From: an uncultured Acidimicrobiia bacterium
Lineage (GTDB): Bacteria > Actinomycetota > Acidimicrobiia > Spongiisociales > Spongiisociaceae
Assembly (NCBI GenBank): GCA_958295745.1
Contig: OY282370.1
Coordinates: forward strand, 1,483,724 to 1,547,723
Length of the DNA: 64,000 bases
Direction: 5' to 3'
Shown: piece by piece, positions 1-7,960 of the stretch
Numbering within the stretch: position 1 is the stretch's first letter
Layout of the letters: each line of letters begins with the position of its first letter
The notes under the pieces: model-generated
The model's input: the letters and a program-made list of their open reading frames with translations, nothing else
Databases searched by the model: none
What the model was told of the DNA's origin: nothing
Made by a program: the position numbers and the translations under genes

Positions 1-1424
1 ATGGTGTGGCCAAACCTGGCCTCTTGTACCACCTTCAAGCTCTGGATCAACTCCAAGTGATGGGCCCATACCTGGACAGCCTCCACAAGAGGTACCCATT
101 TGGATGATGCTCCGTCGGGCATGGGCGCTAGAATTTGCTCCCTTCCAAAGCGGTGTAGTACCGAGGCGGTGAACTCGCCACTCCGACCGATATCTCCTGT
201 TTGCCCGATAGGCCAGGTGGGCATGATCTTATTGGGCGGTTCCCGCAATGGGCCTAGATATTTTATATTGGCATCACATAACTTACTCAAATAGTTAGCC
301 CCCCCAATCAGGAAGTTATTATCTCCACCCTTCCAATCAAAATAAGTCTGACCTTCGATATTTATACATTCCGCGATAGTAGCAACCAGCGATTCGTATT
401 TATTCAGATTGTCGTATTTGCTAAGTTTACCTACGATATTAATCAATTCCTCTATATCGTAGAGGGCTTTATTAAACTTGAAGTTGATTTTCTGCCTTTC
501 TGTTCTGTTTTGAACATTTTGAGCGGCAAATCTGACTAGTTCCTCTCTTTCTTTTCTCGCCAATATTTTCTTTTTTGGTAAAGTACTCTCTACTGCTATA
601 AGTTCTGCTATCAATTCAAAGGCAATGACATAGGAAGTATCTTGTTTTAATAGCATATTCTTAGGAAGTGCGCCGCCTTTTAGATTCATAAAACAAATCT
701 GAATTGACCCGTTTTTGTCTAAGCTTTGCGACGTTTTGTGTAAGGAAAGATCATTATACTTTGTTTCATCTAAAGTACCATAGTTACCATTTTTATAAAA
801 GAGATAAGGCATAAAATCAATCTTTCCATATACAGGTTGTATATCAATATATTGAGCATCCCTTTCATTACTTTTACCAAGTAGTGGGATATCTAGTGTA
901 CATCCTTTGCCATGGATATTTGCTAAACTAAAATGTAAACCTTTTACAAGAGCAGATCCAGATTCATCCGGAATTACTTCGCCAAGATATACTTGCCAGC
1001 TGATGATAAGGGTTTTCGTAGCTGAATCCTTTATCCACAAATCTATAAACCAGTAATCTTTATATTCTTCAGATGTTATATCGTTAAGAAAACCCGAGAA
1101 ATAGTCGGTGGGTATAGTTAGATCAAATCCTATTGAAACCTTCTCTCGCTTCTTTGCCTGAACAGAGCGAAGTTCTTCAAAATTATCCATGCTAATCATG
1201 TTGCCATTGAGGGGAAAAACTTCACCCAATTTTCCCATACAGGCCGCCTGTTGCATGAGGCGAATGGCTTGAAGTATACTACTCTTGCCTGACGAATTCT
1301 CACCCACGATCAAGGTCAGAGGCGCGAGGGAGACTTCCTGATCTCCCACCGACTTGAAGTTGCGCAACTTCAGCCGACTCAAGAACGGGTATGAATATAC
1401 TTTCTGAATCAGTTCTTCGTTCAT
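1..1424 (-). CDS. RecF/OLD-like AAA ATPase, truncated by the window edge
   Basis: About 474 codons are open on the minus strand from the ATG at 1424 and run off the left edge. The N-terminus reads LKLRNFKSV and then a Walker A motif, GENSSGKSS, at residues 41-49, the usual start of RecF/SMC-like ATPases. Near residue 390 it has YLGPLRE followed by GDIGRSGE, a pair common in AAA_15/AAA_21 and OLD-type defence ATPases. The Walker B region and any TOPRIM nuclease part lie outside the window. The start overlaps the stop of the upstream gene by one base (TGATG), so it is the last visible gene of a four-gene operon. From about 1250 leftward the gene is AT-rich, unlike its GC-rich 5' end and its partners, which suggests transfer. 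Function in defence is inferred. Confidence 0.8.
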   Translation of the reverse strand, partial: MNEELIQKVYSYPFLSRLKLRNFKSVGDQEVSLAPLTLIVGENSSGKSSILQAIRLMQQAACMGKLGEVFPLNGNMISMDNFEELRSVQAKKREKVSIGFDLTIPTDYFSGFLNDITSEEYKDYWFIDLWIKDSATKTLIISWQVYLGEVIPDESGSALVKGLHFSLANIHGKGCTLDIPLLGKSNERDAQYIDIQPVYGKIDFMPYLFYKNGNYGTLDETKYNDLSLHKTSQSLDKNGSIQICFMNLKGGALPKNMLLKQDTSYVIAFELIAELIAVESTLPKKKILARKEREELVRFAAQNVQNRTERQKINFKFNKALYDIEELINIVGKLSKYDNLNKYESLVATIAECINIEGQTYFDWKGGDNNFLIGGANYLSKLCDANIKYLGPLREPPNKIMPTWPIGQTGDIGRSGEFTASVLHRFGREQILAPMPDGASSKWVPLVEAVQVWAHHLELIQSLKVVQEARFGHT

Positions 1425-2380
1425 CAGGACACCTTCAGGATCGGGTTCAGGATGTACTCGGCCCGCCGACTCCCGTATCGGAAGGTCTGGTGGCGCGGCT
1501 GTGCGTTGTCAGTATCCTCCACGACGGCAATCTTGACGAAGGACGCGATATCCATTGCGTCCGCGAGAGTGCTGCGCAGTAGGTGGTCAGCCGTGCCATT
1601 GGCCGTGTTGAGGGGAAGGGAACAGTCATCCGGCACAGGCGCGGGCGCCGGGCGGCTCCTCGGCGCGAGCAGGGGCTGGAAGGCGCGGAATCGCTGACTG
1701 TCGAGGTGGTTGACGGCCCAGACGGCGCATCCGGGTGAGAAGCCGCGGGTTTCGCTCGTTAGCCGTTGGATCGTCTCTTCATCGGGAAGGGGCGCCCCCT
1801 TCGAGTCCGCCAGCAGGCGGGGGTCCGCGAACGGCAACTCGAAGTCTTTTTCCAAGCGTTTGTAGGTGCAGTCCGCGGCCAAGGCCTGCATATGGGCAAA
1901 ATCGGCCGTGAGAACAGGCCATCGAAGGTCCTGCGGCTGGCGCAGAAGCGGAAGGCCCCGGCGGGCGAGATGGAAATCGTGCTCCACGCCGTAACGACCG
2001 GCGCTCGCCGCGTCCAGGGCCTCGTCGGTCAGGGCGCCTACCCTGCGCTTGATCTGTACGTACCAGAGCCAGCCCGCTGATTGGGTTATCACCGTGGTCC
2101 GGTAGGGCAGGCCGGTGTCCTCGGGGTCGAGGACGAGATCGGTGCCGACGGCCATGAGCGCTTCGTTGGTCACCAGGATGCCGTGGAAGCTCCGCCTTTC
2201 CGGCTCGACTTCGAGGGCGATCACCATCCGATCCGCCGGTTCGCGTCCGTCCATGGAGGTGACGACCAAGATGTCGCCTTCCTCCACATCGTCCAGCGAC
2301 GGCCTTTCCTCCCGCCAGGGGTATTCCACCGGGCGGTGATCCGCCAAGGCCTCGGTGAGCCAATCAGACACCGGATACAT
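1424..2380 (-). CDS. Hypothetical protein of the sigma-like/ATPase operon
   Basis: A 318-residue soluble protein that I do not recognise. It has no signal peptide or membrane segment. It begins MYPVSDWLTEAL, and its middle has Trp/Tyr-rich stretches (SAGWLWYVQIKRR near residue 105). A proline-rich linker (RSRPAPAPVP) lies near residue 245. It overlaps the preceding HTH gene by 17 bases and its stop overlaps the ATPase start by one base, so the genes are translationally coupled and probably act together. Its high GC matches the chromosome, in contrast with the AT-rich ATPase that follows. It may be an adaptor or effector, but nothing in the sequence decides this. Confidence 0.65.
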   Translation of the reverse strand: MYPVSDWLTEALADHRPVEYPWREERPSLDDVEEGDILVVTSMDGREPADRMVIALEVEPERRSFHGILVTNEALMAVGTDLVLDPEDTGLPYRTTVITQSAGWLWYVQIKRRVGALTDEALDAASAGRYGVEHDFHLARRGLPLLRQPQDLRWPVLTADFAHMQALAADCTYKRLEKDFELPFADPRLLADSKGAPLPDEETIQRLTSETRGFSPGCAVWAVNHLDSQRFRAFQPLLAPRSRPAPAPVPDDCSLPLNTANGTADHLLRSTLADAMDIASFVKIAVVEDTDNAQPRHQTFRYGSRRAEYILNPILKVS

Positions 2381-3335
2381 CCTCGTTCCTAGGTACTGCG
2401 ATCGACAGCGCGATCTCGTCCATCAACATCTCCCGGCCTTTCTCGTCGAGACCTTCCGCGGCGGCGTGTATGCGGTCGAGGAGGTTGCGCTGGTGTTTGA
2501 ACAATGTGGGTCGGCTGATTCCGATTCGTCTGGCCGTCTCGGAGTAGGGGAACCCGGCCAGATATCCACCCAGGATTTTTATCTCGACTTCCGACAAACC
2601 CGAAGCGAGCTCGGATGCCGTCATCTTCACCTCGACGATCTGGCTCGGCTCCGTGCCGTCCGCAACCGAGCTGCCGCCTATTTCATCTAGTTCAAGGACG
2701 GCAGGAATCCAATCTGTCAAGGCCGATTCCAGAATCCTGCCCAGGTCGCGGACGGCGATTCCGCCGCCGGGCGCTTCCTGGAGCACTATGTCGAGGAGCG
2801 CCCCGAGACCGGCCTTCGAGTACACCGACGGGGCGCGCTTGCCGCGGCCCGGCCGTCGGCGGGGAACCAGGCGCACCTGCTCCGTAGTATGAAAAACCTC
2901 CCGGTCGGTTAGAGGTCGGTATGGCTCGCGTGAGCCGACCCGCCGAAACACCTTGTGCCCGGCCCCGGACACGGTTTCGACCTTCTCCGAGCGCGTCAGG
3001 TGCCGCCCGGCTCTATCCAACAGGTTGTCCACGACCGTGCGCGCTCTCCTGCGGGCCAGGGTGATCTTCACCTGCCGGTTCAGGAGGGCCCGCCAATGGG
3101 AGAGGTCGCCCGCCACATCGAAGAGGTAGGCGAGCTGTTGTTCGCCCAGGAGTCGTAAGGTCACCACGTCCTGCACCAGATCCTCGACCGCGTCGACGCC
3201 CCATGCCTGGGATCGGGCGTACACGACCGGCGGGTATCTGCGAACCTGGGAAGCGCAGGCCCGGCGGACCTCCTCGAGGATGTCGGCGCCGATGGTCACC
3301 GTCTCGTACTCCCGCCTGAGCTCACGGAGGGTCAT
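2364..3335 (-). CDS. Sigma-70 region 4-like HTH protein
   Basis: 323 residues. A helix-turn-helix of the sigma region 4/LuxR kind lies at about residues 240-290: LSEVEIKILGGYLAG, then SETARRIGISRPTLFKHQRN. The rest (residues 1-235) is helical and charged and has no recognised enzyme motif. The first codon overlaps the last codon of the upstream small gene in an ATGA, and the 3' end overlaps the next gene by 17 bases. It is probably the DNA-binding or regulatory part of the four-gene operon. It could be a transcription activator of the operon or a DNA-sensing part of a defence system. It lacks regions 2 and 3 of a true sigma factor. Confidence 0.7.
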   Translation of the reverse strand: MTLRELRREYETVTIGADILEEVRRACASQVRRYPPVVYARSQAWGVDAVEDLVQDVVTLRLLGEQQLAYLFDVAGDLSHWRALLNRQVKITLARRRARTVVDNLLDRAGRHLTRSEKVETVSGAGHKVFRRVGSREPYRPLTDREVFHTTEQVRLVPRRRPGRGKRAPSVYSKAGLGALLDIVLQEAPGGGIAVRDLGRILESALTDWIPAVLELDEIGGSSVADGTEPSQIVEVKMTASELASGLSEVEIKILGGYLAGFPYSETARRIGISRPTLFKHQRNLLDRIHAAAEGLDEKGREMLMDEIALSIAVPRNEDVSGV

Positions 3336-3721
3336 CTTCGCCTCCCCCGGCGCGCAGAACGCTTCTTCTTGTGGTAGTCCTCCATGAGCTTTATGACGAG
3401 TTCGATGACCGTTTCATTCGGTTCTTTGCAAGACATGCGGTCGGATGTGAATGCACTTATCGGGATGTACCTGATTTCTTCTTGGCGGATCCACCCATGT
3501 AGGTCTATACGGCAGCCATCCACACTGCAGCTGCCTTCGTGTGGAGGGTGGGGAGTGCCTCCATAGGGTTTGGTGGATCGCAGCACACACGGGAGAGCAG
3601 CGGATTGGGGGATGTATCCCGCGACTATCCAACGGTGTTCCTTCCAGGGCGCGTGCTTGGCCACGCGCGCGACGCACTGCGGGAAGCAGAACCAGTCTCC
3701 GGCGGCGGTTTCGGCGGCCAT
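3332..3721 (-). CDS. Small Cys-containing hypothetical protein, first gene of operon
   Basis: The frame is open from 3892, but a start there would overlap the plus-strand VOC gene. I prefer the ATG at 3721, giving 129 residues. Cysteines occur as FCFPQC near residues 11-16 and SCSVDGC near 65-70, which could bind a metal. The C-terminus is very basic (HKKKRSARRGRRR), so it may bind nucleic acid. The stop overlaps the start of the HTH gene (ATGA), which is the main sign that the frame is real. No family is recognised. There is no clear ribosome binding site at 3721, so the start is uncertain. Confidence 0.45.
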   Translation of the reverse strand: MAAETAAGDWFCFPQCVARVAKHAPWKEHRWIVAGYIPQSAALPCVLRSTKPYGGTPHPPHEGSCSVDGCRIDLHGWIRQEEIRYIPISAFTSDRMSCKEPNETVIELVIKLMEDYHKKKRSARRGRRR

Positions 3722-3890
3722 GTGGCCACGATATCCGGTCGGTGTGACAACGGCCCCGTCCGGCGGGCCTCGGTCAGCGGGCTGGACCGGTCGCCGTTTA
3801 TCCTGAAATCGACCGCCGGTCCGGGGTTCCCGAGGGCCTCTGGCACGGGCGGGCGCGGGCCGATTCAACCGATTCCACGAGGAGAACGAC

Positions 3891-4268
3891 ATGAAACTGG
3901 GCGTGGTGCTGATCTATGCGGAGGACTTCGAGGCGATGGTCTCGTTCTACCGGGACGATCTGGGGTTGGAGGCGGTCGAGATCGACCCCGGCGACGAGTA
4001 CGACGAGGGGGTGGACTTCACCTTCTTCGACGCGGGAGGCGCCGGAGTGGAGATATTCGACCGGGCGGTCCACCCCCCGGATCTGCCCTCGTCGACGGGA
4101 GGCGCCGTGCGGGCAGGCTTCCAGGCCGGCGACCTCAACGCCGCCCGATCCCGGCTCATCGCACGGGGGATCGCGGTCGGGCCCGTCGTGGCCAGGGCCT
4201 GGGGGCGCTACGCGGAGCTGGCCGACACCGAGGGCAACCCTCTCGTCGTCTTCGACATAGCCGGATGA
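3891..4268 (+). CDS. VOC (glyoxalase/bleomycin-resistance) family protein
   Basis: 125 residues, the normal size for a single vicinal-oxygen-chelate domain pair. It starts MKLGVVLIYAEDFEAMVSFY, the typical first strand and helix, and ends ELADTEGNPLVVFDIAG, the typical last strand with the glutamate region (GRYAEL) used for metal binding. A ribosome binding site (GAGGAGA) precedes the ATG at 3891. VOC proteins include dioxygenases, lyases and antibiotic-binding proteins, and the substrate cannot be told here. It is divergent from the minus-strand operon at 1-3.7 kb and runs toward the PhyH gene. Confidence 0.85.
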   Translation: MKLGVVLIYAEDFEAMVSFYRDDLGLEAVEIDPGDEYDEGVDFTFFDAGGAGVEIFDRAVHPPDLPSSTGGAVRAGFQAGDLNAARSRLIARGIAVGPVVARAWGRYAELADTEGNPLVVFDIAG

Positions 4269-4356
4269 TCCGTACGGGGGCGCCCGGGCGTCTTTTAGCA
4301 TCCGAGCGAAACAAGGCGGGGGTATAGTCGCAGGCGGCGGCGTCCGGGAGGTCGGC

Positions 4357-5307
4357 ATGATCGAGCAGTTCACCGAGGCACAGGTGCAGCAGTATCGCGA
4401 GGACGGGTTCCTCATCGTGGAGAACCTGATCGGCATGGATGCGGTGGAGGAGCTTCGCGGGCGGTACGACCGTATATTCGACGGGCAGCACGACCTGGTG
4501 TTATGGCCCGACGAGCTCTACTGGCAGAAGGGCCGGGACCCCGAGGACGCCCATAGGGTGCTGGCCGGCCTGTGGCGGGTCGATCCGGTGGTGGCCCGAC
4601 ACACCTTCGGCGGGCCTTTCGCCCGGCTGGCCTGCCAGCTCGAGGGTTCCTCCAGCGCCCGCCTCTGGGCCGACGTGGCCATGTACAAGCCGGAAGGGGG
4701 CAAGCCTTTCGACATCCACCAGGATGCGGCCTTCATGTGCTGGGTGGAGCCGGTGTGGAACTGGACCTGCTGGATCGCCCTCGACGACACCTACGCTGAC
4801 GGGGGCACCCTCGTCTACGTGCGGGGGAGCCACAAGTGGGGGCCTCAGCCGGCCCCGGGCACCACTCAGATCACCCGCGAAACGATGGAGGGCTGGACCG
4901 ACTACGTGCGGCAGTTCGCCCCGGAAGGGGAGGAGGTGGAGCTGGTGCCGCTGGAGTTCGGCGCCGGGTCGGCGGCCTTTCACACCGGCTGGATCTGGCA
5001 CGGGAGCGGCCCCAACACCCGGCCCGGCAACATCCGCCGCTCGTACAGCGTCCACATGATCCCGGCCGCCTCCAGGCACCATCCCCGCATCCGCCACCGC
5101 GCCTACAGCCGCTATTTCCCTCCCGGACGGCGGGATTTCGACGACGACTTCTTCCCGGTCCTGTGGTCGGAGGACGGTTACCGGACCCCCTGGCTGGACG
5201 AGTACGCCGACCAGGAGATCCCGATCGACGCCTTCTCGTCGGAGGCGGTGCTCACCCTCGGCGAAGACCAGATCCGGGTGGAGCCGTGGGCGACGGCCGG
5301 CGCTTGA
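4357..5307 (+). CDS. Phytanoyl-CoA dioxygenase (PhyH) family protein
   Basis: 316 residues. Members are Fe(II)/2-oxoglutarate oxygenases that hydroxylate varied small molecules. The N-terminus (FTEAQVQQYREDGFLIVENLI) is the family hallmark. The iron triad appears as H121-x-D123 (DIHQDAAF) and a distal His in GWIWHGSGPN at about 215, with arginines just after it (NTRPGNIRRSY) for the 2-oxoglutarate carboxylate. All key residues seem present. It begins a plus-strand run with a threonine synthase-like gene and an unknown gene. The substrate is unknown, and PhyH paralogs are often expanded in marine and sponge-associated bacteria. Confidence 0.88.
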   Translation: MIEQFTEAQVQQYREDGFLIVENLIGMDAVEELRGRYDRIFDGQHDLVLWPDELYWQKGRDPEDAHRVLAGLWRVDPVVARHTFGGPFARLACQLEGSSSARLWADVAMYKPEGGKPFDIHQDAAFMCWVEPVWNWTCWIALDDTYADGGTLVYVRGSHKWGPQPAPGTTQITRETMEGWTDYVRQFAPEGEEVELVPLEFGAGSAAFHTGWIWHGSGPNTRPGNIRRSYSVHMIPAASRHHPRIRHRAYSRYFPPGRRDFDDDFFPVLWSEDGYRTPWLDEYADQEIPIDAFSSEAVLTLGEDQIRVEPWATAGA

Positions 5308-5410
5308 GGGTCCCAGCCGCAGAGCCCGGCAGGCGCCTGATCGTGATACTCCCCTCGTGATACTCCCCGGAGCGGGCGCGGCGGGGGCATCACAGGCGGA
5401 CGCCTGATCG

Positions 5411-6652
5411 ATGTTCGCCTTGGGCCTGCGCTGCACCGGCTGCACCGGCGAGTACGACCTCGGCGCCTACTTCTTCGGCTGCCCCGGATGCGGGGAGGCC
5501 CTGGAGGTGGCCTACGACGAGAAGGCGGTGGGCTCGGTCGTGTCCTTGGAGATGTGGGCCAGGCGGACCGCCTCGGTATGGCGTTACGCCGAGCTGCTCC
5601 CGTTGCCGGCCGGCGGGGAGCGGGTGACCCTCGGCGAGGGCGGGGCGCCGATGGTGCGGGTCCCCAAGACGGACGAGAACCCCCTCCCGTTCCTCTACCT
5701 GCAGAACGAGACGGTCAACCCCACCTACGCCTTCAAGGACCGCTTCCATACGGTCTCGATCTCGATGGCCCGCCGGCTCGGATACGACCGGGTGGTGTGC
5801 TCCACCACCGGCAACCACGGGATGAGCGCCGCCGCCTATGCGTCCCGGGCCGGGATGCGCTGCGTGGTGCTGGCCGACCCCCGCGCCCCTGTCGGGCAGC
5901 GGGACTGGATGCGGCTGTTCGGGGCGACTGTCGTCGTGGAGATGAACCGCAAGCCTCCGCTGCGGGCCTTCGTGGAGGAGCACGGCTGGTATCCGTCCAC
6001 CTACATGACCCCGATGCCGGTGGCCACGCCCTACGGGGTGGAGGGGTACAAGACCATGGCCTACGACACCGTCATGGCCTTGGGGAGGGCCCCCGACCAC
6101 TATCTGTTCCCGGTGGCCGCCGGGGACGGGCTCTACGGGCCCTGGAAGGGGTTCCAGGAGCTGCACCGCCTGGGTCTTATCGCCTCCCTTCCCAGGGTGC
6201 ATGGGGTGCAGGCGGCCGGATGCAACCCGATCGTCCAGGCCATAGAGCAGGGCTTGGACGAAGTGCCCGTCCATCCCGGCCCCGACACCGCCGCCCTTTC
6301 CATCGCCGACGACACGGGCGGGCGGATCACCCTCCGGGCCATCCGCGACTCGGGCGGCACCGCGGTGGAGGTAACCGACGAAGCCATCTTCGAAGCCCTC
6401 CGCAGGGCGGCTCGGGCGGGGGTGAGCCCCGAACCGGCCTCGGCCGCCGCTCTGGCCGGCGCCTGGGAGCTGGCCGACAGAGGGGTGATCCGGCCCGGCG
6501 ACTTCGTGGTGTGCTGTATAACGGGCGCCGGACCCAAGTGGCCCGACGCGGTGTCGGGCCTGGCGCCCGGCGAGGAGCTGGTGAATCCCGGCCGGGCCGT
6601 GTTCGACCGGCTGATGTCCGGGGCGCCGGGGCCGCGATCTGATCCCCGATGA
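5411..6652 (+). CDS. Threonine synthase-like PLP-dependent lyase
   Basis: 413 residues of the tryptophan synthase beta/threonine synthase fold. An N-terminal zinc ribbon (C8, C11, C24, C27) comes before the PLP domain. The PLP lysine is K109 in PTYAFKDRFH, and the phosphate/substrate loop is STTGNHG near residue 137. A C-terminal CITGAGPK loop closes the active site. Threonine synthase makes threonine from O-phosphohomoserine, but paralogs also include cysteate synthase and other beta-replacement enzymes. The catabolic neighbours (PhyH before it, an unknown after it) suggest a paralog rather than the housekeeping ThrC. Confidence 0.8.
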   Translation: MFALGLRCTGCTGEYDLGAYFFGCPGCGEALEVAYDEKAVGSVVSLEMWARRTASVWRYAELLPLPAGGERVTLGEGGAPMVRVPKTDENPLPFLYLQNETVNPTYAFKDRFHTVSISMARRLGYDRVVCSTTGNHGMSAAAYASRAGMRCVVLADPRAPVGQRDWMRLFGATVVVEMNRKPPLRAFVEEHGWYPSTYMTPMPVATPYGVEGYKTMAYDTVMALGRAPDHYLFPVAAGDGLYGPWKGFQELHRLGLIASLPRVHGVQAAGCNPIVQAIEQGLDEVPVHPGPDTAALSIADDTGGRITLRAIRDSGGTAVEVTDEAIFEALRRAARAGVSPEPASAAALAGAWELADRGVIRPGDFVVCCITGAGPKWPDAVSGLAPGEELVNPGRAVFDRLMSGAPGPRSDPR

Positions 6653-6712
6653 GCCGATGAGCCGAACCTGATACACGATGAACCGACCGCCGACCTGAGA
6701 GGAGCCGCTGCG

Positions 6713-7522
6713 ATGTCATCCGTTGTCGAAGAGCTGGTCGATTTCTTCCGTTCCGACTACTGGGCGGAGAACATGGAGCTGATGCATAGGCCCGACCTGA
6801 CCCTCCACGAGGTGATGCTGTCCACCAGCGTCCATCCTGTGACCCTGGAGTACCTGTTCGACCGCTACCTGGCGGCGGCGGGCAAGCAGGTGGTCAACGT
6901 GGGTCATGCGGTGGTGGGGGAACGGGGGCTGGTCAAGTACTACACCGCCGACCGCCCCTCCTTCTTCCTCATGTGGAAGTACGGAAACGAGGGCCTGATA
7001 GGGCCCGACCCCGACGGTTCGACCGTTCTCCTCGGCGACGCCGGCGAGCAGGCCTACCTCGCCGATGCGGCGCCCAGGCGGATCACCGACTCCGACCACC
7101 GCGCCATCGACCGCTACTTCGACTCCGAACACTGGGAGGAGATGCTCGCCAAGATGCGCTCCTCCGACATCGAACACTTCCACGCCTACCTGCTCACCGA
7201 GGTACACCCCTACGACTTGGCCGAGCGCTGCACCGCCGCCGTCCGGCAGGCCGGATACGGGGAGGCCGAGCCCTACTACCTGCCCCGGCCCGACATCGGC
7301 TCGATGTGGATCGGATACGCCCCGCCGGGCACCAAGTCGATGGAGTTCGTGGCCACCCACACCCCGGGCGCGGTGTTCGAACCGCAGGAGCTCACCGCCG
7401 CCGACCGGGCCTACGGCGGGGACGGCTTCACGGTTACCCAACTGAGGGAGTTCGTGGAGAAGGAACCGTACCTGCCGGTGACCCTGAGCGAGGCGAGGGC
7501 GGTGCTGGCGGAGGTCACCTGA
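6713..7522 (+). CDS. Hypothetical protein, paralog of the gene at 19885
   Basis: 269 residues, no signal peptide, no membrane segment, no family I recognise. It is clearly homologous along its full length to the 272-residue protein at 19885-20703. Shared blocks include NVGHA-VGE near residue 63, EHFH-YL-TE-HP-DLA near residue 155, RPD-G-MWIG-AP near 200, HTPGA--EP--LT near 222 and TLSEAR at the end. Conserved His, Glu and Asp in the EHFHAYLLTEVHPYDL block could bind a metal. A ribosome binding site (AGAGGAG) precedes the ATG. It follows the PLP enzyme by 60 bases and probably shares its transcript. Confidence 0.7.
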   Translation: MSSVVEELVDFFRSDYWAENMELMHRPDLTLHEVMLSTSVHPVTLEYLFDRYLAAAGKQVVNVGHAVVGERGLVKYYTADRPSFFLMWKYGNEGLIGPDPDGSTVLLGDAGEQAYLADAAPRRITDSDHRAIDRYFDSEHWEEMLAKMRSSDIEHFHAYLLTEVHPYDLAERCTAAVRQAGYGEAEPYYLPRPDIGSMWIGYAPPGTKSMEFVATHTPGAVFEPQELTAADRAYGGDGFTVTQLREFVEKEPYLPVTLSEARAVLAEVT

Positions 7523-7734
7523 GCGCCGCCGAACCCCCTCGGAAGGGCTCGACCGGCGTGAACACCGAACCGGCGAACCCCGCGCCTATGCCCCGGTCCC
7601 GTCTGGCCCGTTTGCCTGCGGGCCCCGTCCGATGTTTGGGGGAAACCCTATACAACCTCGCGAAAATTTTCCGGCCTGCCGCCGCCCCTATTTCGGGCCC
7701 ATCCCCCACCTCCGTGCGTGTTTAACTGCTGGTG
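7523..7734. other. Intergenic region left of the IS110 element
   Basis: No credible gene. It holds an AT-rich patch around 7655-7675 (CTCGCGAAAATTTTCCGG) that resembles a patch on the other side of the insertion element at 9188-9215 (CTCGCGAAAAAATCTTTC). Both sides also carry CTGCGGGC close to a CGATGTTTG. The resemblance is degenerate, so it could be an old repeat family rather than a target duplication. Confidence 0.35.
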
Positions 7735-7955
7735 GGTAGGCCCCCGGCGGGGATTTGGCTCAACGCCTCCTGCCCAGCCATCCCTAGGGATGGCTGTGGC
7801 TTTAGTGGTGATTGCCTCCCCGCCGGGCCTGCCGGGGTTCGGTAGTTGTCGCTTGATAGGAGCCTGAACGGCCCACACGTGTCGTGTTCCCTACGCATGG
7901 TTGCGCAATACCGGACCGGCCTACCCAAGGTAAGACCAGCAACCGAAAGGATACA
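7735..7955 (+). ncRNA. Candidate IS110 bridge RNA region
   Basis: The segment between the presumed left end and the transposase start is rich in inverted repeats. They include a perfect 20-base palindrome at 7776-7795 and a CCCCGCCGGG-CCTGCCGGGG arrangement around 7819-7836. IS110-group recombinases use an RNA from this position, with two loops that pair with target and donor DNA. Position and structure fit, but the RNA limits, the guide loops and the core dinucleotide were not worked out. Confidence 0.4.
7776..7795. repeat. Perfect 20-base palindrome in the IS left end
   Basis: The two halves AGCCATCCCT and AGGGATGGCT are exact reverse complements with no spacer. It lies 166 bases before the transposase start, within the candidate bridge RNA, and would form a perfect stem or a dimer-binding site. 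Confidence 0.85.
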
Positions 7956-7960
7956 CCCTG

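Noticed and set aside
100-294. 64-codon plus-strand frame at the left edge
   Set aside because: It lies antisense to the continuous minus-strand ATPase frame that carries Walker A and YLGPLR motifs.
3722-3892. N-terminal extension of the small Cys-rich gene to 3892
   Set aside because: It would overlap the VOC gene start, and the extra residues are Pro/Arg-rich without a ribosome site.
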